A stretch of DNA of 64,000 nt from Pseudomonas sp. URMO17WK12:I2 (GTDB lineage: Bacteria; Pseudomonadota; Gammaproteobacteria; Pseudomonadales; Pseudomonadaceae): NCBI RefSeq assembly GCF_003253735.1, contig NZ_QKYW01000010.1:110640-174639 (forward strand). Direction: 5' to 3'. Every line of letters starts with the position of its first letter. Position 1 is the stretch's first letter. Positions 43,989 to 55,264 of the stretch are shown here, piece after piece. The notes beneath the pieces are model-generated. The model was not told where the DNA came from and did not search any database. It saw nothing but the letters and a program-made list of their open reading frames with translations. The translations under genes and the position numbers were made by a program.

Positions 43989-44012
43989 GCCTGACCGCAT
44001 TTCGCGGCAGGC
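43989..44012 (+). promoter_or_regulatory. Leader hairpin before rpsF (candidate S6:S18 autoregulatory site)
   Basis: GCCTG-A-CCGC-ATTTC-GCGG-CAGGC forms a 9-bp stem with one bulged A, ending ten bases before the rpsF RBS (AAGGAG). The S6:S18 complex is known to bind a leader hairpin containing a conserved CCG in several bacteria; this hairpin contains CCG but I cannot fold alternatives, so the link is tentative. Confidence 0.4.
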
Positions 44013-44033
44013 TACAACCCGTAAGGAGCATTC

Positions 44034-44456
44034 ATGCGTCATTACGAAATCATCTTTCTGGTTCACCCGGACCAGAGCGAGCAAGTCGGCGGCATGGTCG
44101 AGCGTTACACCAAGCTGATCGAAGAAGACGGCGGCAAAATCCACCGTCTGGAAGATTGGGGCCGTCGTCAACTGGCCTATGCAATCAACAATGTTCACAA
44201 GGCTCACTACGTGATGCTGAACGTTGAGTGCAGCGGCAAGGCCCTGGCCGAGCTGGAAGACAACTTCCGCTACAACGATGCCGTGATCCGTAACCTGGTC
44301 ATCCGTCGCGAAGAAGCCGTTACCGGCCAATCCGAGATGCTCAAGGCCGAAGAAAACCGCAGTGAGCGCCGTGAGCGTCGTGAACGTCCTGAAAACGCCG
44401 AGTCCAACGACGGCGATGACAGCGACAACAACGACAGCGACAACGCTGACGAGTAA
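44034..44456 (+). CDS. rpsF: 30S ribosomal protein S6
   Basis: Small-subunit protein that pairs with S18. MRHYEIIFLVHPDQSEQV and the core DWGRRQLAYAINN / HYVMLNVECS are diagnostic. At 140 residues it is longer than many S6 proteins because of a charged tail rich in Arg and Glu, then Asp and Asn (~105-140), the region that RimK modifies in some bacteria. RBS AAGGAG lies nine bases before the start codon. First gene of the operon. Confidence 0.97.
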   Translation: MRHYEIIFLVHPDQSEQVGGMVERYTKLIEEDGGKIHRLEDWGRRQLAYAINNVHKAHYVMLNVECSGKALAELEDNFRYNDAVIRNLVIRREEAVTGQSEMLKAEENRSERRERRERPENAESNDGDDSDNNDSDNADE

Positions 44457-44484
44457 TCACCGGATCTATTGAGGAGCCAATCCC

Positions 44485-44715
44485 ATGGCACGTTTCTTCC
44501 GTCGTCGTAAATTCTGCCGTTTCACCGCTGAAGACGTGAAAGAGATCGATTTCAAAGATCTCAACACCCTGAAAGCCTACATCTCGGAAACCGGCAAAAT
44601 CGTTCCAAGCCGTATCACCGGTACCAAGGCTCGTTATCAGCGTCAGCTGGCTACCGCTATCAAGCGCGCCCGCTTCCTGGCCCTGCTGCCCTACACCGAC
44701 AGCCACGGCCGTTAA
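44485..44715 (+). CDS. rpsR: 30S ribosomal protein S18
   Basis: S6 partner in the 30S platform, 76 residues. FRRRKFCRF at the N-terminus and SRITGTKARYQRQLATAIKRARFLALLPY are typical. RBS GAGGAG lies upstream. It follows rpsF by 28 bases in the conserved order rpsF-rpsR-(membrane gene)-rplI. Confidence 0.97.
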   Translation: MARFFRRRKFCRFTAEDVKEIDFKDLNTLKAYISETGKIVPSRITGTKARYQRQLATAIKRARFLALLPYTDSHGR

Positions 44716-44751
44716 GATCTGACGTTCGACAAGTAGTAAGGGATATATCGC

Positions 44752-45645
44752 ATGCGCGCCTTGGCAGAATTCATCATGCGCGGCCGTATGCAGGCCACCC
44801 TCGTGGTGGTCGGTTCTGCAGCATTGCCGCTGCTGTTCTGGTTGAGTGCCGCCGCGGGAAGCCTGGTGCTTCTGCGGCGTGGCCTGAGTGATGCGACTGG
44901 CATCCTCGCCTGGGCTTTACTACCAGCCATTGGCTGGTGGTATTTCGGCGAACCGCGCACCTTGCTGGTGTTGCTGGGGGCGCTGGGGTTGGCGTGTGTA
45001 TTGCGCGCCAACCCGTCCTGGCGGCGGGTGCTGTTGTTCAGCATCGCATTGGGCCTGGTGTATGGGCTGGTATTGAGGGCGACGTTCCATGAGCCCATCG
45101 AAGCCATGGCGCAGGAGCTGAGCAAGCTTCTGCCGCAGATGCTCGATGGCGTTCACCAACAGATGTCGGTGGATGATCAGGCGCGTCTTCAGAGTCTCAT
45201 TGCACCGGTGCTGACCGGATTGCTGGCAGCGTTGCTGCAGGTGGTCAGCTTGCTTAGCCTGATGCTTGGGCGGTTCTGGCAAGCGGCGTTGTACAACCCG
45301 GGAGGTTTCGGCTCCGAGTTTCGTGAGCTGAGATTTCCGCCGATGCTGGCGATGTTACTGCTGGTCGGCATGCTGCTCGGGCCCAATCTGGGTGTCGAGA
45401 TGGCCATGCTCACACCGTTGTGCAGTGTTCCGCTGGCGTTCGCGGGCATCGCCCTGTTGCATGGGCTGGTGGCCAAGGGCCGACTGTCGAAGTTCTGGCT
45501 GGTCGGTATGTACATCACGCTGCTGCTGTTCATGCAGCTGACCTTTCCCTTGCTGGTGGTGTTAGCCATCGTCGACAGTCTGTTTGATTTTCGTGGTCGT
45601 TTGACGGACAAGCCCGGTTCGGGCCCCGCCAACGGTGAAGGTTAA
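44752..45645 (+). CDS. DUF2232-type membrane protein in the ribosomal operon
   Basis: An inner-membrane protein of 297 residues with about seven to eight hydrophobic segments (near 18-38, 45-62, 64-80, 90-105, 150-172, 198-218, 224-242, 250-275). It fits the YybS/DUF2232 family found between rpsR and rplI in many gammaproteobacteria. No catalytic residues are recognisable. The location, 36 bases after rpsR and 21 before rplI, implies co-transcription. Function unknown. Confidence 0.8.
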   Translation: MRALAEFIMRGRMQATLVVVGSAALPLLFWLSAAAGSLVLLRRGLSDATGILAWALLPAIGWWYFGEPRTLLVLLGALGLACVLRANPSWRRVLLFSIALGLVYGLVLRATFHEPIEAMAQELSKLLPQMLDGVHQQMSVDDQARLQSLIAPVLTGLLAALLQVVSLLSLMLGRFWQAALYNPGGFGSEFRELRFPPMLAMLLLVGMLLGPNLGVEMAMLTPLCSVPLAFAGIALLHGLVAKGRLSKFWLVGMYITLLLFMQLTFPLLVVLAIVDSLFDFRGRLTDKPGSGPANGEG

Positions 45646-45666
45646 AAGTTAAGAGGTAACACCCAA

Positions 45667-46113
45667 ATGGAAGTCATCCTGCTGGAAAAAATCGCCAACC
45701 TGGGCAACCTGGGCGATAAAGTGAACGTTAAAGCCGGTTACGGCCGTAACTTCCTGCTGCCGCAAGGCAAAGCTACCGCTGCCACCGAAGCCAACGTCGC
45801 TGCGTTCGAAGCGCGTCGTGCTGACCTGGAAAAAGCAGCTGCTGACCGTAAGGCTTCGGCCGAGTCGCGCGCTGCTCAACTGGCTGAGCTGGAAGTCACC
45901 ATCACCGCCACCGCTGGCGATGAAGGCAAGCTGTTCGGTTCCATCGGTACCCACGACATCGCTGACGCCCTGACCGCCTCCGGCGTTGAAGTGGCCAAGG
46001 CTGAAGTGCGTCTGCCGAACGGTACCATTCGCCAGGTTGGCGAATACGACGTAGCCGTGCACCTGCACAGCGATGTCGAAGCAACCGTCAAGGTTGTCGT
46101 AGTCGCTGCCTAA
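45667..46113 (+). CDS. rplI: 50S ribosomal protein L9
   Basis: Large-subunit protein at the base of the L1 stalk, 148 residues. The N-terminal domain MEVILLEKIANLGNLGDKVNVKAGYGRNFLLPQGKA is followed by a long connecting helix (~45-75) and a C-terminal RNA-binding domain (LFGSIGTHDIADAL, RLPNGTIRQVGEYDV). It ends the operon before a strong terminator. Confidence 0.97.
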   Translation: MEVILLEKIANLGNLGDKVNVKAGYGRNFLLPQGKATAATEANVAAFEARRADLEKAAADRKASAESRAAQLAELEVTITATAGDEGKLFGSIGTHDIADALTASGVEVAKAEVRLPNGTIRQVGEYDVAVHLHSDVEATVKVVVVAA

Positions 46114-46166
46114 CTCTCAGCGAACTGCTTAGCGGGCTTGCACTCAGGTGCCTTCCCGCTAACATC

Positions 46167-46207
46167 GGGCACGGTATTGCGAAAGCGGTACCGTGCCCTT
46201 TGTTTTT
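46167..46207 (+). terminator. Rho-independent terminator between rplI and dnaB
   Basis: Perfect 10-bp inverted repeat GGGCACGGTA and TACCGTGCCC with a 12-base loop, then TTTGTTTTT. dnaB starts 28 bases further, so dnaB expression depends on read-through or a promoter overlapping this region. Confidence 0.88.
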
Positions 46208-46234
46208 CAATGCAAGTATTCTTTCCAGGCGCCC

Positions 46235-47629
46235 ATGAACGACATCAGCATCCCCGAACAGTACGACCTGCAAACCGCCGCCCTGAAAGTGCCGCCGCAC
46301 TCGATAGAGGCTGAGCAGGCGGTGCTCGGTGGCCTGATGCTCGATAACAACGCCTGGGAGCGCGTGCTCGATCAGGTGTCCGATGGCGACTTCTACCGCC
46401 ATGACCACCGTCTGGTATTTCGCGCCATCCACAAGCTGGCCGAACGTAATCAGCCCTTTGACGTGGTGACCCTGTCCGAGCAGCTCGACAAGGAAGGGCA
46501 GCTGTCCCAGGTCGGCGGCCTGGCCTATCTCGGCGAGCTGGCGAAGAACACGCCCTCGGTGGCCAACATCAAGGCTTATGCCGGCATCATTCGCGAACGT
46601 GCCACGCTGCGTAAGCTGATTGGCATCAGCAACGATATCGCTGACAGTGCCTATGCACCGGAAGGGCGAACCGGCGAGGAAATTCTCGATGAAGCCGAAC
46701 GGCTGATCTTTCAGATCGCCGAGGCGCGGCCGAAGACCGGTGGCCCGGTGGGCATCAACGATATTCTGGTCAAGGCCATCGATCGCATCGACGAGCTGTT
46801 CAACAATGGTGATGCGATCACCGGCCTGTCCACCGGCTTCTCCGATCTCGACAACCTGACCAGCGGCCTGCAGCCGGCCGACCTGATCATCGTCGCCGGT
46901 CGTCCGTCGATGGGTAAGACCACCTTCGCGATGAACCTGGTGGAAAATGCGCTGATGCGCAGCGACAAGTCGATCCTGGTGTATTCCCTGGAAATGCCCT
47001 CGGAATCCATCGTGATTCGTATGCTTGCCTCGCTCGGCCGCATCGACCAGACCAAGGTGCGAGCTGGTCGTCTGGATGACGATGATTGGCCGCGCCTGAC
47101 CTCGGCAGTCAACCTGCTCAATGACCGCAAGCTGTTCATTGATGACACGGCCGGCATCTCGCCGTCGGAGATGCGTGCACGGTCCCGGCGTCTGGCTCGT
47201 GAGCACGGCGAGATCGGTCTGATCATGGTCGACTACCTGCAGCTGATGCAGATTCCGGGTTCCAGCGGTGATAGCCGGGTCAACGAGATTTCCGAAATCT
47301 CGCGCTCGCTCAAGGCGCTGGCCAAGGAATTCAACTGCCCGGTGATTGCCCTTTCCCAGCTCAACCGTGGTCTCGAGCAACGGCCGAACAAGCGCCCGAT
47401 CAACTCCGACTTGCGTGAATCCGGGGCCATCGAGCAGGACGCCGACATCATCATGTTCGTGTACCGGGACGAGGTCTATCACCCCGAAACCGAGTACAAG
47501 GGCGTGGCCGAGATCATCATCGGCAAGCAGCGTAACGGCCCGCTGGGCACGGCGCGGCTGGCTTTCCTCGGCAAATATTCGCGTTTCGAGAACCTGGCGC
47601 CGGGCAGCTATCAGTTCGAAGACGAATGA
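46235..47629 (+). CDS. dnaB: Replicative DNA helicase DnaB
   Basis: Hexameric 5'-3' helicase at the replication fork, 464 residues, no intein. The N-terminal collar domain (~20-125; SIEAEQAVLGGLMLDN) is followed by a RecA-like domain with Walker A GRPSMGKTT, EMPSESIVIRML, Walker B LIMVDYLQLM and the arginine-finger region (DEVYHPETEYKGVAEIIIGKQRNGP). ATG 46235 gives MNDISIPEQYDL; an upstream ATG at 46193 falls inside the terminator. Confidence 0.97.
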   Translation: MNDISIPEQYDLQTAALKVPPHSIEAEQAVLGGLMLDNNAWERVLDQVSDGDFYRHDHRLVFRAIHKLAERNQPFDVVTLSEQLDKEGQLSQVGGLAYLGELAKNTPSVANIKAYAGIIRERATLRKLIGISNDIADSAYAPEGRTGEEILDEAERLIFQIAEARPKTGGPVGINDILVKAIDRIDELFNNGDAITGLSTGFSDLDNLTSGLQPADLIIVAGRPSMGKTTFAMNLVENALMRSDKSILVYSLEMPSESIVIRMLASLGRIDQTKVRAGRLDDDDWPRLTSAVNLLNDRKLFIDDTAGISPSEMRARSRRLAREHGEIGLIMVDYLQLMQIPGSSGDSRVNEISEISRSLKALAKEFNCPVIALSQLNRGLEQRPNKRPINSDLRESGAIEQDADIIMFVYRDEVYHPETEYKGVAEIIIGKQRNGPLGTARLAFLGKYSRFENLAPGSYQFEDE

Positions 47630-47633
47630 CGAC

Positions 47634-49487
47634 TCAGTTCTCGCTTGGCTGAAAGGCCGCGTAGCCCGAGCGGCCGGCGGCCTTGGCCTGATAAAGCGCC
47701 TGGTCGGCCGCCTTGTAGAGGCCGGTGAACTGCTCGGCATGCTGCGGATAGAACGCGGCGCCAATGCTGATGCTGACGTTCAGCGAGTGGCCGGCATAGT
47801 CAACCGGCCGGGCCAGCTCGGCCAGCAGCCGCTGTGCCACATCCTGGGCGTAGCTCTGGGCATCGGCCCCACCAATCAATACCGCAAACTCGTCACCACC
47901 GAGGCGCGCCACCGTATCGCTGCCGCGCACGTGCTCGCGTAGCCGCCTGCCGATCTGCTGCAGCAGCAGGTCGCCGGCATCGTGCCCGTGCTGGTCATTG
48001 ATCGGTTTGAAGTGGTCCAGATCGATCAGCAGCAGCGCGAGGCTTTCATCACTTTGCCGCGCACCGCGCAAGGCGCTCTCGCATTGTTCCACCAGGTGAC
48101 GGCGGTTGGGCAGGTCGGTCAGGGCGTCGTGAAAGGCGGCATGGCGCAGCTCCTGTTTCTGCTGGAAGAGCTGCAGGTTGGCGTGTTTCAGCTCGGCGGT
48201 TCGCCGATCCACGGCCAGTTGCAGCTCATCGGCACTGGCCTGCACCTGGGCCAGCCGGGCACCTTTTTCCTCATCGGCACGCTGCAACGCTTCGGCACGC
48301 TGGTTCTTCAGCAACTGGATGCGATAGGCGAGGGCGAACGAGAACAGGATCGACTCGAGCGCCACGGCGACCGGAAACACATAGCTGTTCCAGGATGCCG
48401 GCTGAATGACGCCCGTGGCGCGCAGCAGCAGCAGGTTGACGCTGGCCAGGATCATGCCGTATCCGCAGAAGTACAGGCATGCCGGAAAATAGCCTTGGCG
48501 CCAGCGCTTCAGAGAAGCCCACAGTGCGGTGGGAATTGTGGTGATAGCCAGCAGCACGAAGATCCAGGCACCAACGGCGCGCAGGCCGAACGCATCGGCG
48601 AGTACCGCCAGCAGATAGAACGCGCAGCTCAGGGTCAGCAGGTGGTGGGCCCATGGCGTGTAACGGCGCGTTTGCAGCAGCTTCTGGGTGAAGCGGCAGG
48701 CGCCGAATCCCCACAGCGCTGGCACGCTGATGCGATCGAGCCAGAAGGGCACCGCCGAGCCGGGCCAGAGATACTGAAAACCGTGCCCGGTCATGCCGAG
48801 AATCATCAGCAGTGCGCCGGTGGTGGTGACCACATACCAGAAGTAGGCGCTGTCGCGCAGCGCCAGGAACAGGAACAGGTTGTACAGCAGCAGTGCGGTG
48901 ATCACGCCGTAGATCAGGCCCAGCCAGAGGTTTTCGGTCGCCACCTGGGTTTTCAGGTCAGCCAGCTGCCATACCTTCAGTGGAAAGGAGTTGCCGGCCG
49001 GGTCGTAGCTGCGCAGATAGAAAGTGAGCGGCTGCTCGCCAAGTTCAGGCAGGCGCAGCAGCATACGGCGGTGGGGGTGGTCACGGCCTTCGGCGAAGCT
49101 GACCACCTCGCCAGACTGGCGTTTCCGCCAGCCGCCCTTGCCATCTGGCAGGTACAGCTGCAGGTCGAGCAGGGTGACTGAAGCGATTTCCAGCCACCAT
49201 TGGCGTGGGGCATCCGCTGCGGCGCTCAGCGTTACCTTGATCCACCAGGGATTGGTGCTCTGACCCACGCTGGCCTTGCCCTGGGCAGGCATGAAGCGCT
49301 GTTGCACCGCTGGGTCGGCCATTTCTTCGATGCTCAGCTGAGCACCCGGATCTTCGAGCAGTTCCACGTGTTCATTGAGGGTCTGCCCGCTGCTGTGCGC
49401 GGTCAAACCGAAGGTATCGGCGTGCGCGGTCAGGCTCAAGGTCGCCAGGATCAGGATCCGCGACAGGAAGGTGGCTAGGCGCTGCAA
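47634..49487 (-). CDS. Diguanylate cyclase with 7TMR-DISM sensor
   Basis: Membrane c-di-GMP synthase, 617 residues. The signal peptide (~1-23) is followed by a periplasmic 7TMR-DISMED2 domain (~25-165, likely carbohydrate or small-ligand sensing) and seven TM helices (~185-390). A coiled coil (~395-445) leads into the GGDEF domain with intact GGDEF at 530-534. An RxxD inhibitory site (RGSD) sits five residues upstream, so product inhibition is expected. It is convergent with dnaB, with four bases between. Confidence 0.92.
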   Translation of the reverse strand: MQRLATFLSRILILATLSLTAHADTFGLTAHSSGQTLNEHVELLEDPGAQLSIEEMADPAVQQRFMPAQGKASVGQSTNPWWIKVTLSAAADAPRQWWLEIASVTLLDLQLYLPDGKGGWRKRQSGEVVSFAEGRDHPHRRMLLRLPELGEQPLTFYLRSYDPAGNSFPLKVWQLADLKTQVATENLWLGLIYGVITALLLYNLFLFLALRDSAYFWYVVTTTGALLMILGMTGHGFQYLWPGSAVPFWLDRISVPALWGFGACRFTQKLLQTRRYTPWAHHLLTLSCAFYLLAVLADAFGLRAVGAWIFVLLAITTIPTALWASLKRWRQGYFPACLYFCGYGMILASVNLLLLRATGVIQPASWNSYVFPVAVALESILFSFALAYRIQLLKNQRAEALQRADEEKGARLAQVQASADELQLAVDRRTAELKHANLQLFQQKQELRHAAFHDALTDLPNRRHLVEQCESALRGARQSDESLALLLIDLDHFKPINDQHGHDAGDLLLQQIGRRLREHVRGSDTVARLGGDEFAVLIGGADAQSYAQDVAQRLLAELARPVDYAGHSLNVSISIGAAFYPQHAEQFTGLYKAADQALYQAKAAGRSGYAAFQPSEN

Positions 49488-49685
49488 GCGGGGAGCTCCT
49501 GAAGGCAGGCGGGTCTTGTTGTGTAAGCATAAGCGTACACCGAACGCCGGGCTTTTAGATGATCAAAGCGAAGCGCGATACCTGCTATCGGATGCTCGGC
49601 ATGGCCTAGCGTAGCAGTCGGGTTTGGTTAAAATTTGTGCTATATTCCGCGCCCGTGAAATTCCTGATCAAAAACGGTTATCGCC

Positions 49686-52013
<2,328 letters not shown>

Positions 52014-52047
52014 AGGGCGGGTTCAAGGCATAAGCAGCCGGTCGTTT

Positions 52048-52126
52048 CGTAGGGTGGACAATGCTCTTTTTTGTCCACCATTGCGACCGCAGGGCGGTGG
52101 ACGGATAAAGCGTCGTCCACCCTACG
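52048..52126. repeat. Palindromic repeat, CGTAGGGTGGAC type
   Basis: Perfect 12-bp outer arms CGTAGGGTGGAC (52048-52059) and GTCCACCCTACG (52115-52126), with internal TGTCCACC and GCGGTGGAC copies that can pair in alternative ways. It is a dispersed-repeat type common near gene ends; it lies between the convergent ygiQ and methyltransferase genes. Confidence 0.7.
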
Positions 52127-52173
52127 CACGGCCTGTATTCGGTATCGCCACTCACCGCCGTGTTCAGCCCTGA

Positions 52174-52899
52174 CTAGTCAGCACTGAATCGGCAGGTCAG
52201 GTAACGGTTGCTGGCGCCATAGCGCAGGATCGAGAACAGGCGCTTGAACAGGTACAGCGGGTGCCTGCGGTAATACGCCAGCACGGCGTTGCCGACGCCC
52301 TCGGAGCGATGCGCGCGCGCTTCCTTCCTGCCTTTCTTGAACAGCCCGGAAAACTCCCAGCGCTGGATCTGCTCGTAGCGTTCCTTTGGCGTTAGCCCGT
52401 GGCGCCGGAACAGCGCATGGAAGCTGCGCGGGCTGAAATCGTGCAGGTGATGAGGATTGCCATCCAGGGTCGGTGTGGTCGGCACCGAGGCGATGATGCG
52501 CCCGCCTTTTGCCAGCAGGCTGGCGTAGTTGTCCACCAGGCGCTGCGGGTTTGGCAGGTGCTCGATGGTTTCCAGGCTGACGATGCTGTCGAAGCCCTGG
52601 CTGTCGGCGAAGGTTTCCGCGTTCGCGCACAGGTAGCGCAGGTTGTCCCGCTGATAATTCGCCTGGGCATAGGCGATCGCTTCGGGGTCGATGTCGATAC
52701 CGGTGATCTGCTTGTCCGGATTCTGCTCGGCCAGCAGCGCGCTGCCGTAGCCGCAGCCACAGGCCATGTCTAGCACCCGCTGGCCATTCAGCAAACGGCT
52801 GGCGAACCCGTAGCGCTGCATATGCAGGTCGAGGGTTGCCTGGTCGGCCGCCAGACGCTCGTCCATCTTCAATGGGTAGATGCGTTCGAGGGTGTGCAT
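52174..52899 (-). CDS. Class I SAM-dependent methyltransferase
   Basis: A 241-residue soluble protein with a methyltransferase domain: motif I VLDMACGCGYGSALL (~42-56), GIDIDPEAI (motif II region), and SIVSLETIEHLPNP before the post-motif. Similar proteins modify small molecules or sugars. The C-terminus is basic (FKKGRKEARAHR), suggesting membrane or nucleic-acid contact. Substrate unknown. It is 78 bases downstream of the Hsp70-like gene on the same strand. Confidence 0.8.
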   Translation of the reverse strand: MHTLERIYPLKMDERLAADQATLDLHMQRYGFASRLLNGQRVLDMACGCGYGSALLAEQNPDKQITGIDIDPEAIAYAQANYQRDNLRYLCANAETFADSQGFDSIVSLETIEHLPNPQRLVDNYASLLAKGGRIIASVPTTPTLDGNPHHLHDFSPRSFHALFRRHGLTPKERYEQIQRWEFSGLFKKGRKEARAHRSEGVGNAVLAYYRRHPLYLFKRLFSILRYGASNRYLTCRFSAD

Positions 52900-52977
52900 G
52901 ACGACCGTCCTTTCTCCGTGAGGATGGAAATATAAAGCATTCCGTCCTCACGGGTAGCAGCGCATTGTCGGCGTGTG

Positions 52978-54243
52978 TCAGCCGTAACGTTTCTTCGCTT
53001 CGATGGCCAGCCCGCTGCCAATGCTGCCGAAGGTATTGCCTTCCACGTGGCGCGCATTGGGCAGCAAAGCCGCCACGCTCTGGCGTAGCGCCGGCACGCC
53101 GCTGGAGCCGCCGGTGAAGAACACCGTATCGACCTGTTCCAGGCCCACGCCGGCATCAGCGAGCAGCGCCGTGACGCTGTCGCGAATGCGTTCGAGCAAT
53201 GGCGCGATGCTGTCTTCGAACAAGGTTCGGGTCAGTTCGGCGACCAGGCCGGTCTCGATGCGCTGCAGGTCGATGGGGTGCTGCAGGTGTTCGGTCAGGG
53301 CGATCTTGCTCTCCTCCACCTGCATCGCCAGCCAGTGGCCGGCGCGTTGCTCGATCAGTTTGAACAGGCGGTCGATGCCGGTCGGGTCGACGATGTCGTA
53401 GCGCATGTTCTGCAGCGCCCGCTGTGACGCGGCGGCGTAGACCATGTTGATGGTGTGCCAGGTCGCCAGGTTGAGGTGCATGCTGGTGGGCATCGGCGCA
53501 TCGCTCTTCATCCGGCTGCCGTAGCCGAACAGTGGCATCACGCCGGCCAGCGAGAGCTGCTTGTCGAAGTCGGTGCCGCCGATGTGCACGCCGCCGGTGG
53601 CGAGGATGTCGTCCTGGCGCTCGGCCTGCTGACGGCGCTCGGGAGCCAGGCGCACCAGGGAAAAGTCCGAGGTACCCCCGCCGATATCGACGATCAGCAC
53701 CAGCTCTTCGCGCTCGATGGTCGACTCGTAGTCGAAGGCCGCGGCGATCGGCTCGTACTGGAAGGACACGTCCTTGAACCCGAGCTTCTGCGCCACGGCA
53801 ACCAGGGTGTTCTCGGCTTCCTGGTCGGCCAGCGGGTCGTCATCCACGAAGAATACCGGGCGACCCAGCACCACGGCCTCGAATGGCCGTTCGGCCATCG
53901 CCTCGGCGCGTTTCTTCAGCTCGCCGATAAAGAAGCCGAGCAGGTCCTTGAATGGCAGGGCACTGCCCATGACCGCGGTTTCGCTCTTCAGCAGCTTGGA
54001 ACCGAGGAGGCTCTTCAGCGAGCGCATCAGGCGGCCTTCGTAGCCTTCCAGGTATTCGTGCAGGGCCATGCGGCCATAGACCGGGCGGCGTTCTTCGAGG
54101 TTGAAGAACACCACGGAGGGCAGGGTGATCTTGCCGTCTTCCAGCGGGATCAGCGTTTCACCGCCCGGGCGTAGCCAGCCAACGGTGGAGTTGGAGGTGC
54201 CGAAGTCGATGCCGCAGGCACGGGCTGGTGTGGAAAGGGACAT
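52978..54243 (-). CDS. Hsp70-family protein, YegD type
   Basis: A 421-residue Hsp70-like ATPase. It has the nucleotide-binding fold (CGIDFGTSNSTVGW, LVLIVDIGGGTSDFSLV, VFFTGGSSGVPALRQ) but little or no room for the C-terminal substrate-binding domain of DnaK, like E. coli YegD. It probably acts on a restricted client or as a co-factor; the client is not known. No DnaJ or GrpE gene is nearby. Confidence 0.9.
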   Translation of the reverse strand: MSLSTPARACGIDFGTSNSTVGWLRPGGETLIPLEDGKITLPSVVFFNLEERRPVYGRMALHEYLEGYEGRLMRSLKSLLGSKLLKSETAVMGSALPFKDLLGFFIGELKKRAEAMAERPFEAVVLGRPVFFVDDDPLADQEAENTLVAVAQKLGFKDVSFQYEPIAAAFDYESTIEREELVLIVDIGGGTSDFSLVRLAPERRQQAERQDDILATGGVHIGGTDFDKQLSLAGVMPLFGYGSRMKSDAPMPTSMHLNLATWHTINMVYAAASQRALQNMRYDIVDPTGIDRLFKLIEQRAGHWLAMQVEESKIALTEHLQHPIDLQRIETGLVAELTRTLFEDSIAPLLERIRDSVTALLADAGVGLEQVDTVFFTGGSSGVPALRQSVAALLPNARHVEGNTFGSIGSGLAIEAKKRYG

Positions 54244-54310
54244 GACGCGCGGCTCCTGAAAAAACGGCCGCGCATTCTAGGCCAAATGAGGCGCCAGTGC
54301 TGCCGCTTCG

Positions 54311-55264
54311 TCAGGGCAGTGGAGGATTTTGTACTTCGCCACGGCGGATGCGCCATTGGCCCCACTCGAAGCCCAGCACCACGATCAGGGACAGAGCGAA
54401 TGGCAGCAGCAGATAGAAGCCGCGGAACACGATCAGCGCCGCCAGCACGTCCGGTGCGGGGATCTCCGGCATTGCCGCCAGGAAGCTCACTTCCAGCACG
54501 CCCAGGCCACCAGGGGCGTGGGACAGCAGCGCCAGGGAGAAGGAAGCCAGGAATACCCCCAGCACCACCATATAGCCGGGGTTGTGTGCCTCGGGCAGGG
54601 CGAAGTAGATGATCGCTGCCGCGCAGGCCAGCTCCAGCGGGCCGGCCAGCAACTGGCGGCCAACGATGCGCAGGCGCGGGTACTCGACATGCAGTTTGCC
54701 AAACGTCCAGGGCTTGAACTGCAGCCAGGAGCCCAGCACGTAGAGACCGACCAGCAGCAGCAGGAAACCGCCGACAACCACCGAAACCAGCGGTGTTACA
54801 TTCAGTACGCGGTGAATCAGCTCCGGTTGCAGCACCAGTACGCAGCCGCTGGCCAGCAAGGTGCCGAGCGCGAAGGTGAACGAGCAGAAGACGATCAGGA
54901 TGCCGATTTCATGGGGCGTCAGGCCCTTGGTGCGATAGGCGCGGTAGCGTACCACCGCGCCGGAGAACACCGAGGCGCCAATGTTGTGGGCCAGGGCATA
55001 GGTAGTGAATGAGCACAGGGTGATGAAGCGCCAGGAGATCTTCTTGCCCAGGTGGGCAACGGCGATGCGGTCGTACCAGGCCAATGCCGAATAAGCGCCC
55101 AGGGTGGCGATAGCGGCGAGAATCCAGTTGAGGTGCGGAATGGCCTTGAGGCTACCGGCGATTTCATCGAGGGAAATATTGCGCACTTCGCGGTAGAGCA
55201 GGAAGCAGGACGCGACCACGGCGCACAACCCGATCAGCGTCCAGATCAGGTCACTGCGTTTCAT
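54311..55264 (-). CDS. Lysylphosphatidylglycerol synthase-like TM protein (UPF0104)
   Basis: An integral membrane protein with about eight hydrophobic segments over 317 residues. It fits the flippase-like N-terminal domain of the MprF/LPG synthetase family, without the soluble transferase domain. The typical segments YALAHNIGASVFSGAVVRYRAY and LLSHAPGGLGVLEV are present. Such stand-alone proteins may move lipids, but the substrate is unknown. ATG 55264 begins at the conserved MKRSDL; an upstream extension to 55435 is poor in hydrophobic residues and rejected. The RBS is weak. Confidence 0.82.
   Translation of the reverse strand: MKRSDLIWTLIGLCAVVASCFLLYREVRNISLDEIAGSLKAIPHLNWILAAIATLGAYSALAWYDRIAVAHLGKKISWRFITLCSFTTYALAHNIGASVFSGAVVRYRAYRTKGLTPHEIGILIVFCSFTFALGTLLASGCVLVLQPELIHRVLNVTPLVSVVVGGFLLLLVGLYVLGSWLQFKPWTFGKLHVEYPRLRIVGRQLLAGPLELACAAAIIYFALPEAHNPGYMVVLGVFLASFSLALLSHAPGGLGVLEVSFLAAMPEIPAPDVLAALIVFRGFYLLLPFALSLIVVLGFEWGQWRIRRGEVQNPPLP

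Noticed and set aside
49641..49646. TATATT before ygiQ as a promoter
   Set aside because: The only TTG-like box (TTGGTT) is 11 bases away, too close for a sigma-70 promoter.
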